Source: JBCDCU01 sp039180865
Lineage (GTDB): Bacteria; Pseudomonadota; Alphaproteobacteria; Rhizobiales; JACESI01
DNA length: 6,813 bases
Direction of reading: 5' to 3'
Assembly: GCA_039180865.1 (NCBI GenBank)
Contig: JBCDCZ010000244.1
Span: 1-6,813 of the forward strand
Below are positions 1 through 5,045 of this stretch, piece after piece (the first letter of the stretch is position 1; every line of letters begins with the position of its first letter). The notes beneath the pieces are model-generated. The model saw only the letters and a program-made list of their open reading frames with translations. It was not told the DNA's origin and ran no database searches. Position numbers and translations under genes: made by a program.

Positions 1-485
1 CCGACCAGGACAAACGCGACTGCGATAATCGAAAAAGCAACCAGGACAACGAAGATTATGCCTTGAAGGCGGCGCAGGAACCATGATCGTGTTTCGCGCA
101 CCTTGTAGGCGCGGTTGAGGCCATCGCGCGCATTCTCAATTCCGTTGGAAGCGAGGACCAGCGCAATCAAAGTGGAGAGTGAATAGAATTCCCCCGGGTT
201 TTGCTCGACGATAATCTTCACCTGTTCGGCGATCGGCGCGGAAGTGTTTGCAGGCCAATGACCAAGTAGGAGATCGACAACTTCGTCGACAAGGGCAGGG
301 TCACCCAATTGCCGAATCAGAGAGGCAATCAACATCAAAAAGGGAAAAAGTGAGAGAAGCAATGAGAGTGCGACATTGCTCGAATTGGCGAGCCCGCCAT
401 CTTCTGAAAAGCGCATGGCCGCGCGCCAGAAGAAGTGCCCGATCCGGGCTATTTGCTTAACGGCACGCGTCTGAAAACTCCGCAA
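1..485 (-). CDS. YihY/BrkB-family inner membrane protein, N-terminal part (3' end outside window)
   Basis: The minus strand is open from 500 to the left edge and encodes the N-terminal ~160 residues of a multi-spanning membrane protein. Visible family features, in order: a leading amphipathic stretch ending in FFWRAAMRFSEDGGLANSS, a first hydrophobic segment around SLLLSLFPFLMLIASLI, a polar loop (PALVDEVVDLLL...PIAEQVKIIVEQNPGEF), a second hydrophobic segment (STLIALVLASNGIENA), the family-typical DGLNRAYKVRETRSWFLRRL, and a third segment (GIIFVVLVAFSIIAVAFVLV) cut by the window edge. The family was once labelled ribonuclease BN, an assignment since withdrawn; its role is unknown. Start: TTG at 485-483 follows a purine run (GGAAAG) and keeps the usual leader; TTG at 500 or ATG at 416 are alternatives, the ATG giving a shorter leader. 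It is divergent from crtI and probably not part of the carotenoid pathway. Family call fairly sure, start unsure. Confidence 0.8.
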   Translation of the reverse strand, partial: MRSFQTRAVKQIARIGHFFWRAAMRFSEDGGLANSSNVALSLLLSLFPFLMLIASLIRQLGDPALVDEVVDLLLGHWPANTSAPIAEQVKIIVEQNPGEFYSLSTLIALVLASNGIENARDGLNRAYKVRETRSWFLRRLQGIIFVVLVAFSIIAVAFVLV

Positions 486-692
486 AACGCGTCTTTCCAA
501 TCATTCGAAGATCGCAAGGGCAGTGCAAGCAGACCTTATTGATGGCCGCCTTTTTGGCAAGACTTTCCACCGCCCAATTACCGCCAGTACACATGTGTTG
601 ATTGGGTGCTCCTTCATCCATGTAAGTGGTCTTCCGATTGGGCGACTTCAGCTTGCGTTCTTTTGGGTGTCAGTTAATAGTGTCAAATTATT
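486..692. other. Intergenic region between the yihY-like gene and crtI
   Basis: This divergent gap of about 200 bp has no convincing gene. It contains a 10-bp perfect palindrome (ACACATGTGT, 589-598), three copies of ATTGGGYG (571-578 inverted, 601-608 and 637-644 direct), and the control region of crtI at its right end. No RNA gene or rho-independent terminator was recognised. Confidence 0.6.
653..680 (+). promoter_or_regulatory. Possible crtI promoter (-35/-10)
   Basis: TTGCGT at 653-658 and TAATAG at 675-680 are separated by 16 bp and resemble a weak sigma-70-type promoter. The -10 matches the consensus at only three of six positions, so this is tentative. If it is used, transcription would begin at about 686-688, only a few bases before the crtI ATG at 693, and the transcript would be nearly leaderless. 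The operator at 681-698 would then cover the start site of transcription. Confidence 0.3.
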
Positions 693-698
693 ATGACA
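681..698. promoter_or_regulatory. PpsR/CrtJ-type operator over the crtI start codon
   Basis: The 18-bp sequence TGTCAAATTATTATGACA fits TGT-N12-ACA exactly, with arms extended to TGTCA/TGACA, as expected for the redox- and light-responsive PpsR (CrtJ) repressor that shuts off crt and bch genes under oxygen. It includes the crtI ATG (693-695), an unusual place for the site. A second TGTCA half-site lies 13 bp upstream at 668-672. Binding is inferred from the match; no PpsR gene is in the window. Confidence 0.7.
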
Positions 699-2228
699 TA
701 TGCCGCAAAACCTCCTCAAGTAGAAGGACTTCGCACCGGTGGCCGGGTTCCGCATGCGGTCGTCATCGGATCCGGTTTCGGGGGGCTCGCAGCGGCCTTG
801 CGTCTTATCGCCAAGGGCTACCGGGTTACCGTCGTAGAGCGTCTTGAACAGGCCGGCGGGCGGGCTTCCGTTTTTCGGCAGGACGGCTTTGCTTTCGACG
901 CGGGTCCAACAATCGTAACAGCGCCATTCGTGTTCGATGAGTTATGGACGCTCTTTGGAAAAGAGCGCTCGGACTATGTGACGTTCAAGAAAATGGAGCC
1001 GTTCTATAAGATCCATTTTCACGATGGACGAACGTTCACGGTGACCGACGACCCCGAGCAGATGCGGGCTGAAATCGCCAAATTCAATCCGGACGATCTT
1101 CCGGGATACGAGCGCTATCTGAAAGATAGTGAGGCCTGCTACAAAGTCGGCTTCGAAGGGCTCGGCCTCATTCCGTTTTCCTATGTGGCTACAATGCTCG
1201 CATCGCTGCCGCGGCTTGGATATCTGCGCGCGGATCGCTCGGTATTCGATCACGCGAAGAAACACATCAAGGATCCGTCGGTCCGCATAGCGCTGTCGTT
1301 TCATCCGCTCTTCATTGGAGGCAACCCACTCAGGGTGACGTCGGTCTATTGCCTGATTGCTTATCTGGAACGCAATTGGGGTGTCCATTTCACGATGGGC
1401 GGCACCGGTGCGCTCGTCCAGGGGATGGTCGACCTCATGGAGGAGCAGGGCGGTGAACTCAAGCTCAACGAAGATGTCGAAGAAATCTTGGTTGAGAATG
1501 GCACTGCGCGGGGCGTGAAGCTTAAGAGTGGATCGATCCTTCCTGCGGATCTCGTTGTCTCGAACGCAGACCCGGCGGTAACATACGGCAAGCTCTTGCC
1601 GAAAGAGCACATCAAGCGATGGACAAAGCGCAAGATTGAGCGCTCGCATTACTCCATGAGCTTGTTCGTCTGGTATTTTGGAACAAAGAAACGCTACGAG
1701 GATGTAGAGCATCACAGTCTTGTTCTTGGACCGCGGTACGAGGATCTCTTGCGCGATATCTTTGATCGCAAGGTTCTGGCCGAGGATTTCAGCCTGTACA
1801 TTCACCGGCCAACAGCAAGCGATCCATCTCTCGCTCCTGAAGGATGCGACGCGTTCTATGCTCTCTCTCCCGTTCCGCATCTTGAAAGTGGGACCGATTG
1901 GGACGCGATTGCCGAAGACTATCGGCTGAAAATCCAGCAGCGGCTGGAGGAAACGATCCTGCCGGATCTCGGCAACCAGATCGTCAGTTCGAAAGTCATC
2001 ACACCCAATGATTTCGAGGACCGCCTGCAATCTCATGTCGGCGCCGCCTTTGGAATGGAGCCAAGGATCACGCAAAGTGCATGGTTCAGGCCCCACAACC
2101 GCAGTGAAGAGGTCAAGAACCTCTATGTTGTCGGTGCCGGGACCCATCCAGGCGCAGGACTACCAGGTGTCGTCACCTCGGCGAAGATCGTCGCCGACAT
2201 GATCGCGGATGCAGAAAGCCTGGTTTGA
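693..2228 (+). CDS. crtI: Phytoene desaturase (CrtI)
   Basis: A 511-residue FAD-dependent phytoene desaturase of the bacterial CrtI type, which turns 15-cis-phytoene into neurosporene (three steps) or lycopene (four steps); the sequence alone does not tell which. The N-terminal dinucleotide-binding fold is clear: HAVVIGSGFGG (glycines at 26, 28, 30, 31), then the acidic end of the second strand in VVERLEQAGGRAS and the FDAGPTIVT segment. The C-terminal FAD-contacting signature NLYVVGAGTHPGAGLPGVV begins at residue 476. Length is normal for the family (about 490-520). ATG 693 is the only usable start: TAG at 678-680 closes the frame upstream, and no ATG, GTG or TTG occurs in frame before the GSGFGG motif. 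No Shine-Dalgarno sequence precedes it, and the ATG lies inside an operator palindrome. It is the first gene of the plus-strand block and runs directly into crtB. The enzyme is a peripheral membrane protein. Confidence 0.95.
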   Translation: MTYAAKPPQVEGLRTGGRVPHAVVIGSGFGGLAAALRLIAKGYRVTVVERLEQAGGRASVFRQDGFAFDAGPTIVTAPFVFDELWTLFGKERSDYVTFKKMEPFYKIHFHDGRTFTVTDDPEQMRAEIAKFNPDDLPGYERYLKDSEACYKVGFEGLGLIPFSYVATMLASLPRLGYLRADRSVFDHAKKHIKDPSVRIALSFHPLFIGGNPLRVTSVYCLIAYLERNWGVHFTMGGTGALVQGMVDLMEEQGGELKLNEDVEEILVENGTARGVKLKSGSILPADLVVSNADPAVTYGKLLPKEHIKRWTKRKIERSHYSMSLFVWYFGTKKRYEDVEHHSLVLGPRYEDLLRDIFDRKVLAEDFSLYIHRPTASDPSLAPEGCDAFYALSPVPHLESGTDWDAIAEDYRLKIQQRLEETILPDLGNQIVSSKVITPNDFEDRLQSHVGAAFGMEPRITQSAWFRPHNRSEEVKNLYVVGAGTHPGAGLPGVVTSAKIVADMIADAESLV

Positions 2229-3307
2229 TGCCGACTTCCGCCCGCCCGACAACCGGTGTTCTTGAGCTCAGCGATGCTGATCGCAGCGCTTGTCGATCCA
2301 TCATTCGAGCGGGCTCCAAGTCTTTTTATGCAGCATCGCTTCTCTTGCCCTACACCATTCGCCATGCGGCGAGTGCTCTTTATGCCTTCTGCCGTCTTTC
2401 CGATGATATGGTCGATGAGGGGTCAAATCGCCGATTGGCTCTAAAGGAGCTGCGTCGGCGGCTCGACCTTGCCTATGCCGGTACGCCCTTCGATCACGTG
2501 GCGGATCGGGCCTTTGCTGCAACTGTCAGTGCCTATGGCGTACCGAGGACAGTCCCGGAAGCATTGATTGAGGGCTATGAGTGGGACGTTGACGGTCGAA
2601 CCTATGAAACGATTGATCAACTCGTTGCGTATTCAAGCCGTGTTGCGGCAACGGTCGGCGTCATGATGACCGTGGTGATGGGGCGCCGGGCACCGCATGT
2701 TCTCGCGCGTGCCGCCGATCTTGGCGTTGCAATGCAGCTTACCAACATCGCCCGTGATGTCGGTGAGGACGCTCGCAATGGCCGCATATACCTTCCGCTT
2801 GAGTGGATGCGCGAGGAAGGGATCGACCCGGACGCCTTCCTTGCCGACCCTTCTTTCTCACCGGCACTCGGTCGTGTGGTCAGGCGGCTCTTGAAGGAAG
2901 CCGATCTGTTCTATCATCGCGGTGCTACGGGGCTTGCGCATTTGCCCTCTCGCGCCCGGCCGGCAATCTGTGCAGCCGCACTTATATACCGCGACATCGG
3001 AAGAGAGATTAAAGAGAACGATTATGATTCGGTCTCACGCCGTGCGGCGACCAGTACGGCCTGCAAGATCAAACTGTGTATCGCAGCGCTCCTTAGACCG
3101 TCGGTGTTCATGATTTGCGACCGTCGTCCGCCCCATGAAGAGACCCGTTTTCTTGTCGAGGCAACAGCCGAGCGCGCGGATGGTTTTTCGCCGATCTTTG
3201 GTGCTATCGATCGGCGTATGGCCAATCTTGCCGGTCTGATTGAAACGATTGAAACCCGCGACAGACTGACTTTTGAAAGCCGCCGCAAACAGAACTCACA
3301 AGCGTGA
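2228..3307 (+). CDS. crtB: Phytoene synthase (CrtB)
   Basis: A 359-residue squalene/phytoene synthase that joins two geranylgeranyl diphosphates head-to-head, through prephytoene diphosphate, to phytoene. This is the first committed carotenoid step. Both Mg2+-diphosphate-binding aspartate motifs are intact: DDMVD at residues 59-63 and DVGED at 177-181, the latter within NIARDVGEDARNGRIYLP. The substrate-pocket segment KSFYAASLLLP (31-41) and the GYEWDVDGRTYET region (116-128) are also typical. Length fits the family (about 330-360). The ATG shares its A with the crtI stop (TGATG, 2226-2230), pointing to translational coupling; a TTG one codon upstream is a less likely start. The preceding bases (AGAAAG, about 9 bp away) give only a weak ribosome site. 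tspO starts 6 bp after its stop. Confidence 0.95.
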   Translation: MPTSARPTTGVLELSDADRSACRSIIRAGSKSFYAASLLLPYTIRHAASALYAFCRLSDDMVDEGSNRRLALKELRRRLDLAYAGTPFDHVADRAFAATVSAYGVPRTVPEALIEGYEWDVDGRTYETIDQLVAYSSRVAATVGVMMTVVMGRRAPHVLARAADLGVAMQLTNIARDVGEDARNGRIYLPLEWMREEGIDPDAFLADPSFSPALGRVVRRLLKEADLFYHRGATGLAHLPSRARPAICAAALIYRDIGREIKENDYDSVSRRAATSTACKIKLCIAALLRPSVFMICDRRPPHEETRFLVEATAERADGFSPIFGAIDRRMANLAGLIETIETRDRLTFESRRKQNSQA

Positions 3308-3313
3308 CTCGTC

Positions 3314-3805
3314 ATGGAAATCGTTGTTTTTCTGGCTGTGTGTTTAGTGGCGGCATCGAGCGGAATGATCTTCCGTCCGGGTGAGGATTACGAGCGTTTG
3401 CGATTTCCATCGTGGCGTCCGCCGAATTATCTATTCGGGCCGGTCTGGGCCGTTCTCTACATTATGATCGCCGTTTCCGGCTGGTTGGTGTTTTCAGAAT
3501 ATGGCGCCAACGGAGGGGCGAACGACGGGGCAATAACGATGGCCCTCAGCGTCTATGCTGTCCAACTTGTTTTGAATTTCTTTTGGTCGGCGATTTTCTT
3601 CGGTCTGAAAAAACGGGGCGTTGCTCTTTTCGAAATGGCTCTTCTGTGGCTTTCAATTTTGGCGATAATCGTATTGTTCCATCCGATCAACCCATTGGCC
3701 GCGTGGCTGCTCTTGCCCTATCTTTGTTGGGTGAGTTTTGCCTTTGCACTCAACTTTTCGCTATGGCGCTTGAATCTTGGGGCAGGGGTCCCCAATCAGG
3801 CGTGA
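3314..3805 (+). CDS. tspO: TspO/MBR-family membrane protein (tryptophan-rich sensory protein)
   Basis: A 163-residue, five-helix membrane protein of the TspO/peripheral benzodiazepine receptor family. Helices lie at about residues 3-20, 42-60, 76-97, 103-122 and 128-150. Diagnostic motifs are PSWRPPNYLFGPVWAVLY (32-49), LNFFWSAIFFG (87-97) and LLPYLCWVSFAFALN (133-147). Family members bind porphyrins; Rhodobacter TspO sits in the outer membrane and dampens photopigment gene expression under oxygen, probably by affecting export or turnover of tetrapyrrole intermediates. That role is carried over here by homology and position. It starts 6 bp after the crtB stop, so it is in the same operon, matching the crtB-tspO order of Rhodobacter. 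No clear Shine-Dalgarno sequence precedes the ATG, suggesting coupling to crtB translation. The tryptophan often seen in the PGxWY segment before the PxWxPP motif is replaced by aspartate (PGEDY, residues 22-26). Confidence 0.92.
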   Translation: MEIVVFLAVCLVAASSGMIFRPGEDYERLRFPSWRPPNYLFGPVWAVLYIMIAVSGWLVFSEYGANGGANDGAITMALSVYAVQLVLNFFWSAIFFGLKKRGVALFEMALLWLSILAIIVLFHPINPLAAWLLLPYLCWVSFAFALNFSLWRLNLGAGVPNQA

Positions 3806-3825
3806 TAAGAGCAATGGCTCTATCA
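3803..3825 (+). promoter_or_regulatory. Hairpin between tspO and the small membrane-protein gene
   Basis: TGAT (3803-3806) and AGAGC (3808-3812) pair with GCTCT (3817-3821) and ATCA (3822-3825), leaving A3807 bulged and an AATG tetraloop: a nine-pair stem. The left arm contains the tspO stop codon, and the ribosome site of the next gene (AAGG, 3827-3830) starts two bases after the right arm. It lacks a T tract, so it is not a rho-independent terminator. It could affect mRNA stability or translation of the downstream gene; this is inference from sequence pairing only. Confidence 0.4.
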
Positions 3826-3839
3826 TAAGGCGAGATCAA

Positions 3840-4016
3840 ATGATCGAATTCCTGCAAACCCACATAGGATTGTTTGTTGAGGGCATTCTTGTGTTCGGCG
3901 GGGCGATGGCCTTCGGTTTCTGGCAATTGAGCGAATTGAAGAAGCTGCGCAAAGAGCGTGAAGCCCGTGAGCAAGAACAGCAGCGCGATGCGTCTGCCGA
4001 CACGCGCCAAAGTTAG
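3840..4016 (+). CDS. Small single-pass membrane protein of unknown function (58 aa)
   Basis: I do not recognise this protein. The 58 residues have a short polar N-terminus (MIEFLQTH), one hydrophobic helix at about 9-30 (IGLFVEGILVFGGAMAFGFWQL) with a glutamate (E14) inside it, and a highly charged, probably helical tail (SELKKLRKEREAREQEQQ, 31-48) ending in a polar stretch. The basic residues just after the helix predict the tail in the cytoplasm. ATG 3840 is chosen because AAGG (3827-3830) precedes it at 9 bp and the hydrophobic segment follows at once. An earlier in-frame ATG at 3777 would add 21 polar residues and overlap tspO, and is less likely. It is 34 bp after tspO on the same strand, so it is probably the last gene of the crtI-crtB-tspO transcript. 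The arrangement resembles CcmD-like small assembly factors in topology only. It is probably a real gene; the function is unknown. Confidence 0.65.
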   Translation: MIEFLQTHIGLFVEGILVFGGAMAFGFWQLSELKKLRKEREAREQEQQRDASADTRQS

Positions 4017-4070
4017 CGTCGTGTTCAGCGCGTTAAAGAGGAATGCACTGACGTTGTCCGTCCGGTCGCG
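4017..4070. other. Convergent gap between the small membrane-protein gene and crtC
   Basis: The plus- and minus-strand operons meet here with only 54 bp between stop codons. The only pairing noted is AGCGCG (4027-4032) with CGCGCT (4067-4072), with a 34-nt loop and no T tract on either side. There is no convincing rho-independent terminator, so transcription may end by Rho or read into the opposite gene. Confidence 0.45.
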
Positions 4071-5045
4071 CTAACCTCGGCGCGGCATCCGAAAGGGAAG
4101 CAGCATCTTCGCCCAACCCGTTCTGAAACGGTAAAGCGCCATGCTTTCATGCATGGCGGGGCCAATATGTCCGCAGAGTTTTGAGTGGATGTGAGCCCGC
4201 TGATAAAAGTGCGTGTCCTCAAAGGTTTCCACAACCCGCGCATCAAATCCATCTTCACACTGCGTGTAGCGCGGAACCCGATAGAGCGTATTTGACAGTC
4301 GCTGTTGAGGCGGCGCCTCGAAATGGCTTAGGCCACCGTCCTTATCAAAACGAATGGCAATCTGATGATTTTCGCCATCAAGCCGTATGAGATCATAGAG
4401 GATTGCTGCTCCGTCGTCTGGCATCGGCGCACGCGACCAGTCCCAGCGATGAAATCCCGCTTCCAGCGGTTCGTCGCCCCAATTGTTGTCCAAGTAGCCG
4501 TGTCCTCGCCATGAGAGGCCGGGTTTTTCGAGTTCGACTTCCGCGTCGCAAACCGGTGCGATGGGCCACCATTTGTGGAGGCCCTTCTGATCAAGCGAGA
4601 AGTCTTGCTGGTTCATGAATTTCGGACGGAGCGTTATCTGACCCTTGGCACGCAGCGGCACCGGCATCCCCACCTCATCGAAGCGCACGGTGAGCATCTC
4701 GCCATTCCATTCAACGGCACTTGGCCCGATTTCAATGTAGTCGTGATCACGCGTAAGGGCGCTTTTCCCGCGCTCAGTCATTGTCCAGCGCTTAACACCT
4801 TTGCCGTAAACGGCGACGTTGACTGCCACGTGATCTTCCGGGTGATTGCGCCCGCGCCATGCGTAGTAAGGCGAAAAGACGCTGCCAATGAACGCGATGA
4901 CTGTAACGCCGTAGGCCCCGTCATCGCTGATCGCGTCCACATACCACCAGTGATACCCTTTCGGCGGGACATTGACGTCGAAACGCGGTTGGCGCAGGGC
5001 TGCGGTCTCTTTGGCGTCGTGCGCGCCGCCGGAAAGAGCGGTCAC
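4071..5045 (-). CDS. crtC: Acyclic carotenoid 1,2-hydratase (CrtC, hydroxyneurosporene synthase)
   Basis: A 324-residue CrtC, the cofactor-independent hydratase that adds water across the C-1,2 double bond of neurosporene, lycopene or their derivatives to give 1-hydroxycarotenoids. Family blocks in order: YHWWYVDAISDDG (31-43), AFIGSVFSPYYAWRGR (51-66), RWTMTERG (86-93), IGPSAVEW (106-113), HKWWPIAP (157-164), GYLDNNWGDEPLEAGFHRWDWSR (183-205) and ILYDLIRLDG (215-224). Histidine, tryptophan, tyrosine and aspartate residues are implicated in catalysis in the Rubrivivax enzyme; H199, W201, Y217 and D218 are candidates, unaligned. The start is GTG 5045, because GGAGG (5053-5057, minus strand) lies 7 bp upstream and the GTG overlaps the crtD stop as GTGA. 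The frame is open upstream to an ATG at 5243, but that stretch lies within crtD and is unlike CrtC. The length is between the short Rhodobacter (about 280) and longer Rubrivivax (about 410) forms. It is second in the crtDC operon. Confidence 0.93.
   Translation of the reverse strand: MTALSGGAHDAKETAALRQPRFDVNVPPKGYHWWYVDAISDDGAYGVTVIAFIGSVFSPYYAWRGRNHPEDHVAVNVAVYGKGVKRWTMTERGKSALTRDHDYIEIGPSAVEWNGEMLTVRFDEVGMPVPLRAKGQITLRPKFMNQQDFSLDQKGLHKWWPIAPVCDAEVELEKPGLSWRGHGYLDNNWGDEPLEAGFHRWDWSRAPMPDDGAAILYDLIRLDGENHQIAIRFDKDGGLSHFEAPPQQRLSNTLYRVPRYTQCEDGFDARVVETFEDTHFYQRAHIHSKLCGHIGPAMHESMALYRFRTGWAKMLLPFRMPRRG
4137..4158. repeat. Perfect 8-bp inverted repeat in the 3' part of crtC
   Basis: CGCCATGC (4137-4144) and GCATGGCG (4151-4158) are exact reverse complements around a six-base loop, about 65 bp inside the crtC coding end. 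No T tract adjoins it on the plus-strand side; on the minus strand CTTTACC follows. Since it lies before the crtC stop codon it would be a poor terminator for crtC, but it could stall or stabilise read-through RNA from the opposite operon. It may also be chance within GC-rich coding sequence. Confidence 0.4.

Noticed and set aside
248..460. A 70-codon plus-strand frame at the left end
   Set aside because: It is antisense to the YihY-like gene, whose minus-strand translation matches the family over the whole stretch.
1..485. Ribonuclease BN annotation for the YihY-like gene
   Set aside because: That name for the family came from a mistaken assignment; the visible part is hydrophobic and has no nuclease motif.
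589..598. ACACATGTGT palindrome as a further PpsR site
   Set aside because: The TGT/ACA halves point the wrong way and have no 12-bp spacer; no other TGT-N12-ACA was found around it.
942..2147. A 401-codon open frame on the minus strand inside crtI
   Set aside because: It lies fully antisense to a clearly conserved crtI, shows no recognisable motif or ribosome site, and is explained by codon bias of the real gene.
3412..3828. A 138-codon plus-strand frame overlapping tspO
   Set aside because: It is an alternative frame within tspO, whose five helices and motifs are unmistakable; the product is arginine-rich and featureless.
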